The notes: generated by a model from the letters alone, not told the origin. A stretch of DNA of 64,000 bases from Pseudomonadota bacterium (GCA_021821195.1 JAKACT010000001.1:1-64000); one strand, 5' to 3'. Shown: positions 17,456 through 29,579, counted from the stretch's first letter. Numbers and translations are program-made.

Positions 17456-18025
17456 TCAGCCCACGGCCGATCCGGCCATGGTGCCCATGTGTTTGCGATA
17501 GTGGCGCAGCTCCTCGATCGAATCGTGCACATCGCTCAGTGCGGTGTGCGCGGACGTCTTCTCCACGCCCTCCAGCACCGCCGGCGACCAGCGGCGTGCC
17601 AGTTCCTTGAGCGTGCTGACGTCGAGGTTGCGGTAGTGGAAATGCCGCTCCAGCGCGGGCATCAGCCGATGCAGGAAACGCCGGTCCTGGCAGATCGAAT
17701 TGCCGCACATCGGCGAGGCGTTGGCCGGCACCCATTCCCGCAGGAACGCCAGCGTGCGCGCCTCGGCATCGACCAACGGCACGCCCTCTTCCAACACCCG
17801 CCGCCACAGCCCGGACTTACCGTGCTGGTTGCGGTTCCAGTCGTCCATCGCCTCCAGCGTCGCCAGCGGATGCGCGATGGCCAGCTCGGGGCCTTCCGCC
17901 AGCACGTTGAGCTGGCCGTCGGTCACCACGGTGGCGATCTCGAGGATGCCATCGTGCTCGGTATCGAGCCCGGTCATTTCCAGGTCGATCCAGATCAGGC
18001 GGTCTTGCGAAGGATCGGTAGCCAT
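17456..18025 (-). CDS. orn: oligoribonuclease
   Basis: This 189-residue 3'-5' exoribonuclease of the DEDDh family shows [10 protein letters not shown] at residues ~12-21 (first acidic pair), then TDGQLNVL and the [14 protein letters not shown] end motif with the His and last Asp. Orn degrades 2-5-nt RNAs, including pGpG, the breakdown product of c-di-GMP, and is essential in many bacteria. The ATG at 18025 gives the normal N-terminus. The diguanylate cyclase gene follows 16 bases downstream on the same strand, which couples the enzyme that clears pGpG to one that makes c-di-GMP. Confidence 0.96.
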   Translation of the reverse strand: MATDPSQDRLIWIDLEMTGLDTEHDGILEIATVVTDGQLNVLAEGPELAIAHPLATLEAMDDWNRNQHGKSGLWRRVLEEGVPLVDAEARTLAFLREWVPANASPMCGNSICQDRRFLHRLMPALERHFHYRNLDVSTLKELARRWSPAVLEGVEKTSAHTALSDVHDSIEELRHYRKHMGTMAGSAVG

Positions 18026-18082
18026 GGGCTCGCGCACTTGTGGTGGTGGCGGCATGATAGCCGCTTGCCGACGGGACGCCGC

Positions 18083-18577
18083 ATGCTGCAGACCACCGCC
18101 AACGCCATCGGCCACCACGCGATCCTGACCGCGATGCTGGCCCCGGCCTTCTTCCTTACCGCCACCGCTGGCCTGCTGGCCTCGGCCAATACCCGTCTCG
18201 CGCGGGTCGTGGACAGGTTGCGCGTACTGATCGCCAGCTGGGAGCACGATGCACCCGACGCCGGCGAGCGCGAGGAGCAAATCCGCCGGCACCGCCGGCG
18301 CGCGCACCTGGTGCTGCTTGCCTGCCGGTTGCTGTACGGGGCGCTGGCTAGTTTCGTTGGCACCAGTTTGGCGCTGGCCGCGGATGCGCTGCTGGACTCC
18401 AGGATGGGCGGCCTACCCACCGCGATGGCGGTGCTGGGCGTGCTGTTCCTGCTGGCCGCCAGCTTTGCGATGTGGCGCGAGGTCAGCCTGGCCGTGAAGA
18501 GCTTCGACCTTGAACTCGATCACAGCATGGCCGTGCCCCGACGCCCACCGACGCCGCCAGGTGCCGCCGGCGAGTGA
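18083..18577 (+). CDS. DUF2721 family membrane protein
   Basis: The 164-residue protein has the DUF2721 layout: an N-terminal helix ([35 protein letters not shown]), a charged loop ([16 protein letters not shown]) and two further helices (about 75-97 and 110-130). Function is unknown. It is divergent from orn with 57 bases between. The ATG at 18083 is chosen because hydrophobicity begins there; longer frames run antisense over orn. Confidence 0.8.
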   Translation: MLQTTANAIGHHAILTAMLAPAFFLTATAGLLASANTRLARVVDRLRVLIASWEHDAPDAGEREEQIRRHRRRAHLVLLACRLLYGALASFVGTSLALAADALLDSRMGGLPTAMAVLGVLFLLAASFAMWREVSLAVKSFDLELDHSMAVPRRPPTPPGAAGE

Positions 18578-18593
18578 TGCGCCGGCGACCGAC

Positions 18594-19220
<627 letters not shown>

Positions 19221-19225
<5 letters not shown>

Positions 19226-20780
19226 CCCATTCGATCGTCGCCGGCGGCTTGCCGGAGATGTCGTAGACCACGCGCGAGACGCCGCGCAGCTCGTTGATGA
19301 TGCGGTTGCTGACCGTGCCGAGGAAGTCGTACGGCAGGTGCGCCCAGTGCGCGGTCATGAAGTCGATGGTCTCGACTGCGCGCAGCGCGATCACCCATTC
19401 GTAGGCACGGGCATCGCCGACCACGCCCACCGACTTCACCGGCAGGAATACCGCGAAGGCCTGCGAGGTCTTGTCGTACAGGCCGGCCTTGCGCAGTTCG
19501 TCGATGAAGATCGCATCCGCTTGCGCCAGCAGTTCGGCGTACTCCGGCTTCACTTCGCCGAGGATGCGCACGCCCAGGCCGGGGCCGGGGAACGGGTGGC
19601 GGTAGACCATCTCGCGCGGCAGGCCGAGCTCCACGCCGAGCCTGCGCACTTCGTCCTTGAACAGCTCGCGCAACGGCTCCACCAGGCCCAGCTTCATGTG
19701 CTCGGGCAGTCCACCGACGTTGTGGTGGCTCTTGATGACGTGGGCCTTGCCGGTCTTGCTGCCGGCCGACTCGATCACGTCCGGGTAGATGGTGCCCTGC
19801 GCCAGCCACCTGGCGTTCTCCAGCTTGTTCGACTCCTCATCGAAGATCTCGACGAACAGGCCGCCGATGATCTTGCGCTTGGCCTCCGGGTCGCTGACGC
19901 CGGCCAGCGCCTTGAAATAGCGGTCGGCGGCGTCGACGCGGATCACCTTGACGCCCATATGCTCGGCGAACATGGCCATGACCGCATCGCCCTCCTGCCA
20001 GCGCAGCAGGCCGGTATCCACGAACACGCAGGTCAGCTGGTCGCCGATCGCCCGGTGCAAAAGCGCCGCGACCACCGAGGAATCCACCCCGCCGGACAGG
20101 CCGAGGATCACTTCGTCGGACCCGACCTGCTCGCGCACGCGGGCGATCTGGTCTTCGATGATGTTGGCCGCCGTCCACAGCGTGCGGCAGCCGCAGATGT
20201 CCACCGCGAAGCGGCGCAGCAGCGCCTCGCCGGCGGCGGTGTGGGTCACTTCCGGATGGAACTGCACGCCATAGATCTTCTTCGCATCGTTGGCGAAGGC
20301 GGCGATGCCGAGGCGATCGGTGCGGGCGGTGATGCTGAAGCCTTCCGGCGCGCGGGCGACGTGGTCGCCGTGGCTCATCCACACGTTGCGCAGCTCGGCG
20401 CTGGTGGCCACCGGGGCCAGCAGCGCGTCGTTGCCGATGATCTCCAGCGCGGCATGGCCGAATTCGCGCTGGTTGCCGGCTTCGGTGGCGCCGCCCAGCT
20501 GCACCGCCAGCGTCTGCATGCCGTAGCAGATGCCCAGGATCGGCACCCCGGCATCGAACACCTGCCGTGGCGCCGCGGGGCAGCCGGCTTCGGTGGTCGA
20601 CTCCGGGCCACCCGACAGGATGATGCCCTTCGCGCCGAAGGCCGCGATCTCGGCCGGATCGTGGTCCCACGCCCAGATCTCGCAGTACACCCCGAACTCG
20701 CGGATGCGGCGGGCGATCAGCTGGGTGTACTGCGCGCCGAAGTCGAGGATCAGGATCTTGTCGGTGTGGATGTTGGTCAT
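19221..20780 (-). CDS. guaA: GMP synthase (glutamine-hydrolysing)
   Basis: The 519-residue enzyme converts XMP to GMP. The N-terminal class I glutamine amidotransferase has nucleophile Cys85 in LGICYGMQ and His in [12 protein letters not shown]; the ATP-pyrophosphatase P-loop is LSGGVDSSV; the C-terminal dimerisation domain ends in PPATIEWE, as in nearly all GuaA. The ATG at 20780 matches other family starts. It follows guaB on the same strand, with a 66-base gap holding a small hairpin. Confidence 0.97.
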
Positions 20781-20811
20781 GTGCTGGCAGTTTTTCGGCA
20801 TTGGATACAAC

Positions 20812-20835
20812 AAAGGGAGTCTTGCGGCTCCCTTT
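20812..20835 (-). terminator. intercistronic hairpin between guaB and guaA
   Basis: AAAGGGAG and CTCCCTTT form an 8-bp stem with an 8-base loop; on the minus strand it is followed by GTTGT only. It is likely a weak terminator or processing site that lowers guaA relative to guaB. Confidence 0.45.
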
Positions 20836-20846
20836 GCGTGGATGGA

Positions 20847-22337
<1,491 letters not shown>

Positions 22338-22339
22338 TC

Positions 22340-22345
22340 ATTGTA
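22340..22345 (-). promoter_or_regulatory. possible -10 box of guaB
   Basis: TACAAT on the minus strand lies 33 bases upstream of the guaB start, next to the only A/T-rich run in this gap (22346-22360). A matching -35 is not clear. Confidence 0.4.
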
Positions 22346-22393
22346 ACCCTTTTTTCGTTTCCACTCCCGAAAACCGGACCGGCGCCTCTCGCA

Positions 22394-22468
22394 GGATCGG
22401 CCATGGGCCGGCCTTGCAACCAAGCGAGTATCGGGGAGCGACTTGCGAGGCCGGCCCGTGGCCGATCC
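22394..22468. repeat. long inverted repeat between guaB and folD
   Basis: Two 26-base arms (22394-22419 and 22443-22468) are reverse complements except at two positions, one of which can form a G-U pair. A 23-base loop separates them. The arms contain GGATCGGCCATGGGCCGG. The structure sits downstream of folD and upstream of guaB. Neither strand has a T tract after it, so it looks more like a REP/MITE-type intergenic repeat than a plain terminator. Confidence 0.65.
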
Positions 22469-22502
22469 TCCCAACCAGGAGCGCGCCGTGCAGGAAGAAA
22501 CC

Positions 22503-23369
22503 TCAGCCCCTCGCGTCCGCCAGCTCCGCGGCTTCCAGGGTGTTCTGCATCAGCGTGGCGACCGTCATCGGCCCTACCCCGCCCGGTACGGGCGTGATCC
22601 AGCTGGCGCGCTTGGCTGCTTCGTCATACCCCACGTCACCCACCAGCCGGCCATCGTCCAGGCGGTTGATGCCGACGTCGATGACCACCGCGCCTTCCTT
22701 CACCCACTCGCCGGGGATCAAGCCGGGCTTGCCGGCGGCCACCACCAGGATGTCGGCTTCGCCGACGTGGCGCTTGAGCACGTCCATCGGAGTGAACTTG
22801 TGGCAGCTGGTCACCGTGCAGCCGGCGATCAGCAGCTCCTGCCCCATCGGACGGCCGACGTGGTTGGACACGCCGACGATGGTCGCGCTCTGTCCGCGCA
22901 CCGGCCGGTCGGTCCACGCCAGCAGGGTGGTGATGCCGCGCGGCGTGCACGGACGCAGGCCGAACTGGCGCAGCGCCAGGTGGCCGACGTTCTGCGGGTG
23001 GAAGCCGTCGACGTCCTTGTCCGGATGGATGCGCTCGATCAGCGCGCTGGCATCACGGATGCCCGGCAGCGGCAGCTGGATCAGGATGCCGTGCACCCGC
23101 GGGTCGGCGTTGAGCCGGTCGATCAGCGCCACCAGCTCGGCTTCGCCGGTGCCCGCGGGCAGGTCGTAGTCGAAGGCCTGGATGCCCACTTTTTCGGCGG
23201 CGCGCTTCTTGTTGCGCACGTACACCGACGAGGCCGGATCGCTGCCCACCAGCACCACCGCAAGGCCGGGCCGCGACTTGCCGGCAGCCAGGCGCGCGTC
23301 CACCTGCGCCTTCAGGCTGTCGAGGAGCGCGTCGGCGATGCGTTTTCCATCAAGGATTCTTGCGGTCAT
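22503..23369 (-). CDS. folD: bifunctional methylenetetrahydrofolate dehydrogenase/cyclohydrolase
   Basis: The 288-residue cytosolic enzyme interconverts 5,10-methylene- and 10-formyl-THF with NADP. Motifs are [17 protein letters not shown] (with the catalytic lysine), [27 protein letters not shown], and [18 protein letters not shown] for NADP. A Pro-rich end [20 protein letters not shown] is typical. Note VSNHVG where many FolD have VGRS. The ATG at 23369 begins MTARILDGK. It is the last gene of the leftward series that includes der and mobA. Confidence 0.96.
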   Translation of the reverse strand: MTARILDGKRIADALLDSLKAQVDARLAAGKSRPGLAVVLVGSDPASSVYVRNKKRAAEKVGIQAFDYDLPAGTGEAELVALIDRLNADPRVHGILIQLPLPGIRDASALIERIHPDKDVDGFHPQNVGHLALRQFGLRPCTPRGITTLLAWTDRPVRGQSATIVGVSNHVGRPMGQELLIAGCTVTSCHKFTPMDVLKRHVGEADILVVAAGKPGLIPGEWVKEGAVVIDVGINRLDDGRLVGDVGYDEAAKRASWITPVPGGVGPMTVATLMQNTLEAAELADARG

Positions 23370-23425
23370 TCGGCGGGGCTGGGTAACGGGCGGATGCGCA
23401 TTATCGCGCAGCGCGCCCGCCCGGC

Positions 23426-24472
23426 CTATTCCGAACCCTGCAGCGGCGCGTCCGGCTGCGCCACCTGCGGCATCACCTGGCCAGCGGCGGGGCAGCGCGG
23501 CACGCCCGAGCCCACCACGCAATTCACGCAGCAGGTGGGCGCCACCGGCGCAGTGGGCAGGAAGCTGGGCGGTTCCACCGGGCCGATCTTCGCAAGCTCC
23601 GCCTGCGGCTTGAGCTTGAGCACCGCGGCCCAGTCCTGGCGGTTGAAGCTGCAGGCGACCAGCGTCTCCGGCGAGCATTCCACGTCGCCATCCGAGCGGC
23701 GCGGCAAGCCCCACAGCTGGCCCTGCGCATTGAGGTTGAAGATGCGCATGGTCACCGCCTGCTGCACGTTGCCGCCCACCGCATAGGCCTTGCCGTCGAC
23801 GGTCGCGACGATCAGGTCGCAATGCATCGGCAGGCTGGTGGTGCTGCCATTGATCGCCTTCAGCAGACCATCGTGGCCGTACACGCGGCCGGTGCGCACG
23901 TAGCAGAGCATGTCGCCGGCTTCCAGCTTCGCCGACATCGGTTCCAGGAAGCGGTACGGGCTGCCGGCGTCATCCTTGCGCGCCGCGCGCACATAATCGA
24001 AATGGCTGGCCGAGCTGCGGAACCCCGGCACGCCGGCACGCTGCATCACCCAGCTGATGAAGGCGGCTGACCACGGGTTGTCGATGACGAAGCCGCGGCA
24101 GCCCAGGCCCGGGTACGCAAGGTTGAGCGCGGCGTAACCGCAATCGCTGGCCCCAGGCTTGAACCCCATCGGCGACAACAGGCCGCTGGCCTGCCAGTAG
24201 AACGCCACCCGCCGCCACGGCGAGCCGCCATCCTTCAGCCCGCTGGCTTCGGCCTCGTAGGCATTGAGGCTGGCCAGCCTGCCGTCGGCGTCGATGAACG
24301 GCCGGTTCCAGCGCAGGTGTTCGTCGCAGGCGATGGCGGCGATCCGGGTGGCCACCTGCGGGTCGGACTGGCGCTGCGACAGCGTCGGGCACTGGTCGGT
24401 GGCAAACGCCTGCCCGGCGAACAACAACAGGCACGAGGCCAGCAGGCGACGCATCCATGCGAAATCGATCAT
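23426..24472 (-). CDS. DUF2272 domain secreted protein
   Basis: The 348-residue product has a signal peptide ([15 protein letters not shown]) and a DUF2272 domain over most of its length ([64 protein letters not shown]). The arrangement Trp-Ser-Ala-Ala-Phe...His-Cys-Asp recalls papain-like folds, so a periplasmic hydrolase is possible, but no activity is established for the family. The C-terminus has an unusual Cys cluster ([16 protein letters not shown]). Its ATG overlaps the stop of the upstream MoeB-like gene (TGATG), so translation is coupled. Confidence 0.75.
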   Translation of the reverse strand: MIDFAWMRRLLASCLLLFAGQAFATDQCPTLSQRQSDPQVATRIAAIACDEHLRWNRPFIDADGRLASLNAYEAEASGLKDGGSPWRRVAFYWQASGLLSPMGFKPGASDCGYAALNLAYPGLGCRGFVIDNPWSAAFISWVMQRAGVPGFRSSASHFDYVRAARKDDAGSPYRFLEPMSAKLEAGDMLCYVRTGRVYGHDGLLKAINGSTTSLPMHCDLIVATVDGKAYAVGGNVQQAVTMRIFNLNAQGQLWGLPRRSDGDVECSPETLVACSFNRQDWAAVLKLKPQAELAKIGPVEPPSFLPTAPVAPTCCVNCVVGSGVPRCPAAGQVMPQVAQPDAPLQGSE

Positions 24473-25602
24473 CAGTCGGCTCCGGCGCACAGCGCCATGT
24501 AGTCGGGATAGCCAGTAAAAGCGCGATCCGGCGCGCAAACCGGACACTGCGGGTCGGCCTCCACGCGGAATTCGCGGAAACGCATCGCCAGCGCGTCGAA
24601 CTGCAGCAGCCGGCCCGCCAGCGATTCGCCGATGCCCAGCACCAGCTTGATCGCCTCGGTGGCCTGCAACAGGCCGATCACGCCGGGCAGCACGCCCAGC
24701 ACGCCGGCTTCGGCACAGTTCGGCGCAGCCTCGGCCGGCGGCGGTTCCGGGAACAGGCAGCGGTAGCACGGCGCCTGCCCGCGTCGGCGGCCGGCATCGA
24801 ACACGCTGGCCTGGCCCTCGAAACGATGCACCGCGCCGTGCACCAGCGGCTTGCCAAGATGCACGCAGGCATCGTTGAGCAGGTAGCGCACCGGGAAGTT
24901 GTCGCCGCCGTCCAGCACCACGTCCACGCCTTCGAGCAGGCGTTCGACATTGCCTGCGGCAACCCGTTCGCGCACCGGCTCGACGCGCGTGCGCGGGTTG
25001 AGCGCGGACAGCGCGATGGCGGCGGACTCCACCTTCGGCATGCCGATGCGGGCGTCGGCGTGCAGGATCTGCCGTTGCAGGTTGCTGCGGTCCACCACGT
25101 CGTCGTCGGCGATGCGCAGGTGGCCGATGCCGGCCGCGGCCAGGTAGAACGCCGCCGGCGCCCCCAGCCCACCGGCCCCCACCAGCAGCACGCGCGCGGC
25201 TTCAAGCTTCCTTTGTCCCTCCAGGCCCACTTCCGGTAGGCGCAGGTGGCGCGAATAGCGTTCGCCGAAATCGGCGTCCATCTCGGGCCTGCGCATCGGC
25301 AGGTCGGCGGCCTCCCAGCCGCGGGTGCCGCCTTCCACCGAAGCGAGGTTACGATAGCCCCGCGCCTGCAGCGCCTGCACGCAGGCCAGCGAACGCATCC
25401 CGGCCTGGCACAGCAGCAAGATCTCGGTGTCGTGGTCCGGCAGGTAAGCGGCCGGATCCTGCAGCAGGTCTTCGCGGACGATGCCCAGCGCGCCCTCGGC
25501 CATGCCCAGCGCCCGCTCGTGGGGGGCGCGCACGTCAATCAGCAGCGCACCTGCCTGCTGGCGGGCGTAGGCGGCGGCGGGGGAAAGACTGCGAACGCTC
25601 AT
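24472..25602 (-). CDS. moeB: rhodanese-MoeB fusion (molybdopterin-synthase adenylyltransferase type)
   Basis: The 376-residue protein has an N-terminal rhodanese domain (residues ~1-105) with active loop CQAGMRS starting at Cys65, then an E1-like ThiF/MoeB domain: RHLRLPEVGLEGQRKL, nucleotide loop VLLVGAGGLGAPAAFYL, DDDVVDRSNLQRQILH, and paired zinc Cys in CYRC and CPVC. MoeB enzymes adenylate the C-terminus of MoaD; rhodanese domains deliver sulfur. In many fusions the rhodanese is C-terminal, here it leads. It follows mobA by 45 bases, supporting a molybdopterin role, although thiamine or tRNA thiolation pathways use relatives. Confidence 0.88.
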   Translation of the reverse strand: MSVRSLSPAAAYARQQAGALLIDVRAPHERALGMAEGALGIVREDLLQDPAAYLPDHDTEILLLCQAGMRSLACVQALQARGYRNLASVEGGTRGWEAADLPMRRPEMDADFGERYSRHLRLPEVGLEGQRKLEAARVLLVGAGGLGAPAAFYLAAAGIGHLRIADDDVVDRSNLQRQILHADARIGMPKVESAAIALSALNPRTRVEPVRERVAAGNVERLLEGVDVVLDGGDNFPVRYLLNDACVHLGKPLVHGAVHRFEGQASVFDAGRRRGQAPCYRCLFPEPPPAEAAPNCAEAGVLGVLPGVIGLLQATEAIKLVLGIGESLAGRLLQFDALAMRFREFRVEADPQCPVCAPDRAFTGYPDYMALCAGAD

Positions 25603-25647
25603 GCGTGGATTATCGCCCGGACCACGCGGCCCGTCCACGCGCCGCAT

Positions 25648-26220
25648 TCACTCCGGCGAGCAGCCGGCCGCAACGAGATCGTCGGGGGTATTGAGGTTGC
25701 CGAAGCGCAGCCCGTCGAATGCCACCACCGGCAGCGCCAAAGCCGCCTGCATCGCCCGCACCGAATGTTCGCCTCCGGCCAGCGCGCAGGCCAACGCAGC
25801 GCGCAGCGCGCCCACGCGATACAGCGCCACCAGCGGCTGCAGGCCATCATCGTCGCGCGCAACCGCGCCCTGCCCGCCCGCCTGCGCCAGCATCCGCGGC
25901 AGGCTGGCATCGGGATCGACGATGTCCACCGGCAGGGTGAACAGCCACGGCGTGGTGCAGGCCGCCGCCAGCGCGTCCAGCCCGCCCAGCGGTCCAATAT
26001 CCGGTTGGCGATCCGGCACCGCCTCTAGGCCATGCCGGGCATGGCGCGGCAGGTCGCGGTTGGCGCTCACCAGCACGGCGCCGCATTCGTCGCCGAACCT
26101 GCGCGCGATGCGCAGCACCTGCGGCAGGCCATCGCGTTCGATCCAGGCCTTGTCGCGCCCGCCCAGCCGGCTGCCGCGGCCACCGGCCAGGATGCCCAGG
26201 CTCAGCTCCGCCGCCAGCAT
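25648..26220 (-). CDS. mobA: molybdenum cofactor guanylyltransferase
   Basis: The 190-residue protein carries the nucleotidyltransferase start motif LGILAGGRGSRLGGRDKAWI and PDIGPLGGLDALAAA, as in MobA, which attaches GMP to molybdopterin. The Asp in TLPVDIVDPDASL is a probable Mg ligand in place of the usual L-x-C-D-M/x-P. At 190 residues it has family length. Its ATG overlaps the der stop (TGATG) and moeB follows. Confidence 0.88.
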   Translation of the reverse strand: MLAAELSLGILAGGRGSRLGGRDKAWIERDGLPQVLRIARRFGDECGAVLVSANRDLPRHARHGLEAVPDRQPDIGPLGGLDALAAACTTPWLFTLPVDIVDPDASLPRMLAQAGGQGAVARDDDGLQPLVALYRVGALRAALACALAGGEHSVRAMQAALALPVVAFDGLRFGNLNTPDDLVAAGCSPE

Positions 26221-27620
26221 CAGCCGCCGCGCTTGACGTGCCGCATCAAGCGCCGCTTCTTCTCGACCTGGCGCTCGGTCAGCACGTTCTTCTTGCCTTC
26301 GTAGGGATTGCTGTTCTCCCGGAACACGAAGCGGATCGGCGTTCCCACCAGCTTGAAGCGCTTGCGGAAGAAGTTCTCCAGGTAGCGCTGGTAAGTGGAG
26401 CTGAGCGTCTTCAGGCGGGTGCCATGCACGACGAAGGTGGGCGGCGTGTCGCCACCCGGATGGGCGAAGCGCAGCTTGGCGACGTGCCCGCGCACCACCG
26501 GCGGCGGGTTGGCGGTGTACGCCGCCTCGATCGCACGGGTCACGTCGGCGGTGCTGAAGACGTGCGTCGCCGACGCGTGCGCGCGGTGGATGGCCTTGAA
26601 CAATTCGCGCAGGCCGGAACCGTGCAGCGCGGAAATGCGCACGCGCTCGGCCCAGTCGACGAAGCCCAGCTTGCGCGCCACCAGCGCCTCCGCCTGCTGG
26701 CGCTCGTAGTCGGTGCGGCCGTCCCATTTGTTGAGCACGACCACCAGTGCGCGCCCGGCATCCAGCACCGCACCCAGCACGGTGGCGTCCTGGTCGGTGA
26801 CGCCTTCGCTGGCATCCAGCATCAACACCGCCACCTGGCACTGCTCGATCGCCTGCAGGGTCTTGAACGCGGAGAACTTCTCCACCGCCTCTTCCACCCG
26901 CGCACGCCGCCGCAGGCCGGCGGTATCGATCAGGCGGTACTTGCGACCGTCGCGCTCCAGGTCCACCGCGATCGAGTCGCGGGTGGTGCCGGGCACTTCC
27001 GAGGCGATCATCCGCTCCTCGCCGAGAATGCGGTTCACCAGCGTGGACTTGCCCACGTTCGGGCGGCCGACGAAGGCGATGCGGACGCGGGTCGGGTCGT
27101 CGTCCAGCGTCTCCGCGCTGCCAACCTCCGGCAGCAGCGCCGCCGTCCGTGCCAGCAACTGGTCGATGCCGGTGCGGTGCGCGCTGGACACCGGCAGCAC
27201 GTCGGCAAAGCCGTAGCGCGAAAATTCGGCCTGCGCCGCACGCTGGTCGATGCCATCGGTCTTGTTGACGATCAGTAGGGTCGGCTTGGACAACTTGCGC
27301 AGCCAGCGCAGGATGTCGTCATCCAGCGACGAGGCACCTTCGCGGCCATCGACCACGAACAGGATCAGGTCGGCCTCTTCGGCGGCGGCGCGCGACTGCT
27401 TGGCGGTGGCGCCGGCCAGGCCTTCGTCCTGCCCGGCGATGCCGCCGGTGTCGACCAGCACGAACGGCCGCCCTTCAAGCAGCCGGCACACGCCGTAGTT
27501 GCGGTCGCGGGTCACGCCCGGCTCGTCGTGCACCAGCGCGTCGCGGGTGCGCGTCAACGCATTGAACAGCGTGGACTTGCCGACATTGGGACGCCCGACC
27601 AGGGCTACGAGGGGAAGCAT
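26220..27620 (-). CDS. der: ribosome biogenesis GTPase Der (EngA)
   Basis: The 466-residue protein has tandem G domains, each with a P-loop ([11 protein letters not shown] at 9-19, [11 protein letters not shown] at ~185), DTGG/DTAG G3 and NKTD/NKWD G4 motifs, then a KH-like C-terminal domain and a basic tail ([13 protein letters not shown]). Der is needed for 50S subunit assembly. It starts MLPLVALVG as in relatives. It heads a translationally coupled run der-mobA; bamB and yfgM lie upstream on the same strand behind a terminator-like hairpin. Confidence 0.97.
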   Translation of the reverse strand: MLPLVALVGRPNVGKSTLFNALTRTRDALVHDEPGVTRDRNYGVCRLLEGRPFVLVDTGGIAGQDEGLAGATAKQSRAAAEEADLILFVVDGREGASSLDDDILRWLRKLSKPTLLIVNKTDGIDQRAAQAEFSRYGFADVLPVSSAHRTGIDQLLARTAALLPEVGSAETLDDDPTRVRIAFVGRPNVGKSTLVNRILGEERMIASEVPGTTRDSIAVDLERDGRKYRLIDTAGLRRRARVEEAVEKFSAFKTLQAIEQCQVAVLMLDASEGVTDQDATVLGAVLDAGRALVVVLNKWDGRTDYERQQAEALVARKLGFVDWAERVRISALHGSGLRELFKAIHRAHASATHVFSTADVTRAIEAAYTANPPPVVRGHVAKLRFAHPGGDTPPTFVVHGTRLKTLSSTYQRYLENFFRKRFKLVGTPIRFVFRENSNPYEGKKNVLTERQVEKKRRLMRHVKRGG

Positions 27621-27681
27621 GGATCAGACCTTTGGCGGCGGATGTCCGCCGCATCATTCGATAGGCCCGGCAGGGTCCGGG

Positions 27682-27720
27682 CGAAACAACAGCGGCCCCG
27701 GCAGGGTAGCCGGGGCCGCT
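27682..27720 (-). terminator. terminator between bamB and der
   Basis: An 11-bp stem (27691-27701 with 27710-27720, loop of 8) is followed on the minus strand by GTTGTTTCG. It is GC-rich with a partial T tract and probably ends most bamB transcripts, so der likely has its own promoter. Confidence 0.6.
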
Positions 27721-27756
27721 CGTATGTGCCAGCCGGAACCGGCTGGCCGGGGTGGC

Positions 27757-28935
27757 TCACTGCAGCGCGAACGCAGCCAGCTTGCCGTCCCTGCTCTGCA
27801 CCACCAGGATGCCATCGGCGACCACCGGCCTGCCGACGATCGCGTCGCCCATCTTGCTGCGCGCCGCGAACGCACCGTCGTTGAGCCGCAGCCAGTGCAG
27901 CACGCCGTCGAGGTCGCCGACCACCGCGTAATCGCCCTGCACCGCGGGTGCGGACACGTTGCGGTTGGCCAGACCCGACTGCTGCCACAGGCTGCCGCCG
28001 CTGTTCTTGTCCAGGCCGACCACCATGCCGCCCTTGTCGGTCACGACCACCGCCGAATTACTGACGGCTGCGCCGCGCGCGCCGCCATGGTCGCTGGTCC
28101 ACATCACCTGCCCGCTGGGGCCATCGATGGCGACGGTGCGGCCCTTGTAGCTGCTGGCGAACAAGGTCGTTCCTTCCAGCACCGGCGCGGCATCGACGTC
28201 GGCCATGCGCTCGAGCTCGGTGCGGCCGTCGGCCTCAGCGACCGGCGTCGACCACAGCACGTTGCCGTCGTTCATGTTCAACGCGGTCAAGGTGCCGTTA
28301 TCGCCACCGATGAACAGGATGCCCGGGCCGAAGGTGATGCCAGCGGTGCCGCGTACGGTCAGCGACGGCGACTCGACGCCGTGGAACCAGCGCCGCGCGC
28401 CGGTCCCGGCATCGAACGCGGTGACCCGGCCGTCATTGGAGTGTACGAAGACCATGCCGCCGCCGATCGCCGGCGCGGACAGGACTTCGTTTCCGACCTT
28501 GGCCGTCCACTTCTCCTGCCCAGTGGCAGCGTCCAGCGCCACCACTTCGCCCTCGAGACCGCCGACCACCACCAGCCCATCACCGGCACCGGGGCCGCCG
28601 CCCAGGCGGGACTTCTTGGATTCGTAATGCCAGAGCTGGGCGCCCGAGGAGAGCGCGTAGGCGCTCACGCCCCCGTCGACCGCCGCTGCGTAAACGTTGC
28701 CATCCATGATTGCCGGCTGCTGGCCGATGCCCAGCAGGCCCTCGCCCTTGCCCACCGACGCCGACCACAGCTTGCTGACGTTGGCGGAAGGGGTGAAGTC
28801 GACCAATTTGGCCGGTTCGCCGCTCTTGTCCTTGTTGCGCCCGCCGATCAAGTTCTTGACCGAGCTGCAGCCCGATAGCACCGCCGCCGCCAGCGTGGCG
28901 GCGGCCAGTACGCGCAGGAAACCTCGCTTGTCCAT
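27757..28935 (-). CDS. bamB: outer membrane protein assembly factor BamB
   Basis: The 392-residue lipoprotein has lipobox LSGC within the first 25 residues and an eight-bladed PQQ-type propeller (repeated pattern A-x-D-x-x-G-x-x-x-W, e.g. ALDAATGQEKWTA, GLDKNSGGSLW). It belongs to the BAM complex that inserts beta-barrel proteins. The ATG at 28935 overlaps the yfgM stop (TGATG), a coupling conserved in this gene pair. Confidence 0.96.
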   Translation of the reverse strand: MDKRGFLRVLAAATLAAAVLSGCSSVKNLIGGRNKDKSGEPAKLVDFTPSANVSKLWSASVGKGEGLLGIGQQPAIMDGNVYAAAVDGGVSAYALSSGAQLWHYESKKSRLGGGPGAGDGLVVVGGLEGEVVALDAATGQEKWTAKVGNEVLSAPAIGGGMVFVHSNDGRVTAFDAGTGARRWFHGVESPSLTVRGTAGITFGPGILFIGGDNGTLTALNMNDGNVLWSTPVAEADGRTELERMADVDAAPVLEGTTLFASSYKGRTVAIDGPSGQVMWTSDHGGARGAAVSNSAVVVTDKGGMVVGLDKNSGGSLWQQSGLANRNVSAPAVQGDYAVVGDLDGVLHWLRLNDGAFAARSKMGDAIVGRPVVADGILVVQSRDGKLAAFALQ

Positions 28936-29579
28936 CAACCGTTGCTCCCTGCGTGCGGCGGGGTACCGCCCGCCTCGATCAGTTTCATCGCGATCAGCCG
29001 GTGCTGCGGATCGGCGACGTCGACCAGCGCAAGCGCCTTGCGGTAGGCATCCTGCGCCTTCGCCTTGTCGCCCAGCGCGAACTGGGCGTCGCCGCGCACA
29101 TCCAGCATCGCCGCATTGCGCTCGTCATCCAGCAGCGCCAACGCGTCCTTGGCCTTGCCGGCGTCGATCAGCAGGCGCGCAAGCCGCTGCCGTACCACCG
29201 GGCGCAGGTCGGCATCGACCTTGTCCAACCCGCGCAGCGTCGCGATGGCGTCATCGCGCTTGCCGGCATCGACCTGCGCCTTCGCTAGCTGCAGTGCCGC
29301 CAGCGTGCCCAGCGTCGGATTGCCTTTCTCCAAACCGACGACCACGCCCTTGCCTTTGTCGGCCGGGATCTTGCCGGCTTCAAAAGCCTCGATGGCCTGC
29401 GCGTAGTTCGCGCTCGCCCGCATGCCGCCCTGCAGCTGCTGGCCCTGCCACCATTGCCAGCCGGCGACCACGGCCAGGCCAAGCCCGACGCCACCGATCA
29501 ATCCAAGCGCATTGCTGCGCAGCCAGCTGCGTACTTTTTCGCTCTGTTCGTGCTCGTTGAGCAGTTCGTCAATCGCCAT
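28935..29579 (-). CDS. yfgM: YfgM family periplasmic TPR protein
   Basis: The 214-residue protein has a cytoplasmic N-terminus, a single membrane helix (ALGLIGGVGLGLAVVAGWQWW, about 24-44) and a TPR_21-type periplasmic domain with short helical repeats. In E. coli YfgM associates with the SecYEG-PpiD site and helps envelope protein biogenesis. The neighbourhood rodZ-yfgM-bamB-der is the conserved context. Confidence 0.92.
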   Translation of the reverse strand: MAIDELLNEHEQSEKVRSWLRSNALGLIGGVGLGLAVVAGWQWWQGQQLQGGMRASANYAQAIEAFEAGKIPADKGKGVVVGLEKGNPTLGTLAALQLAKAQVDAGKRDDAIATLRGLDKVDADLRPVVRQRLARLLIDAGKAKDALALLDDERNAAMLDVRGDAQFALGDKAKAQDAYRKALALVDVADPQHRLIAMKLIEAGGTPPHAGSNG

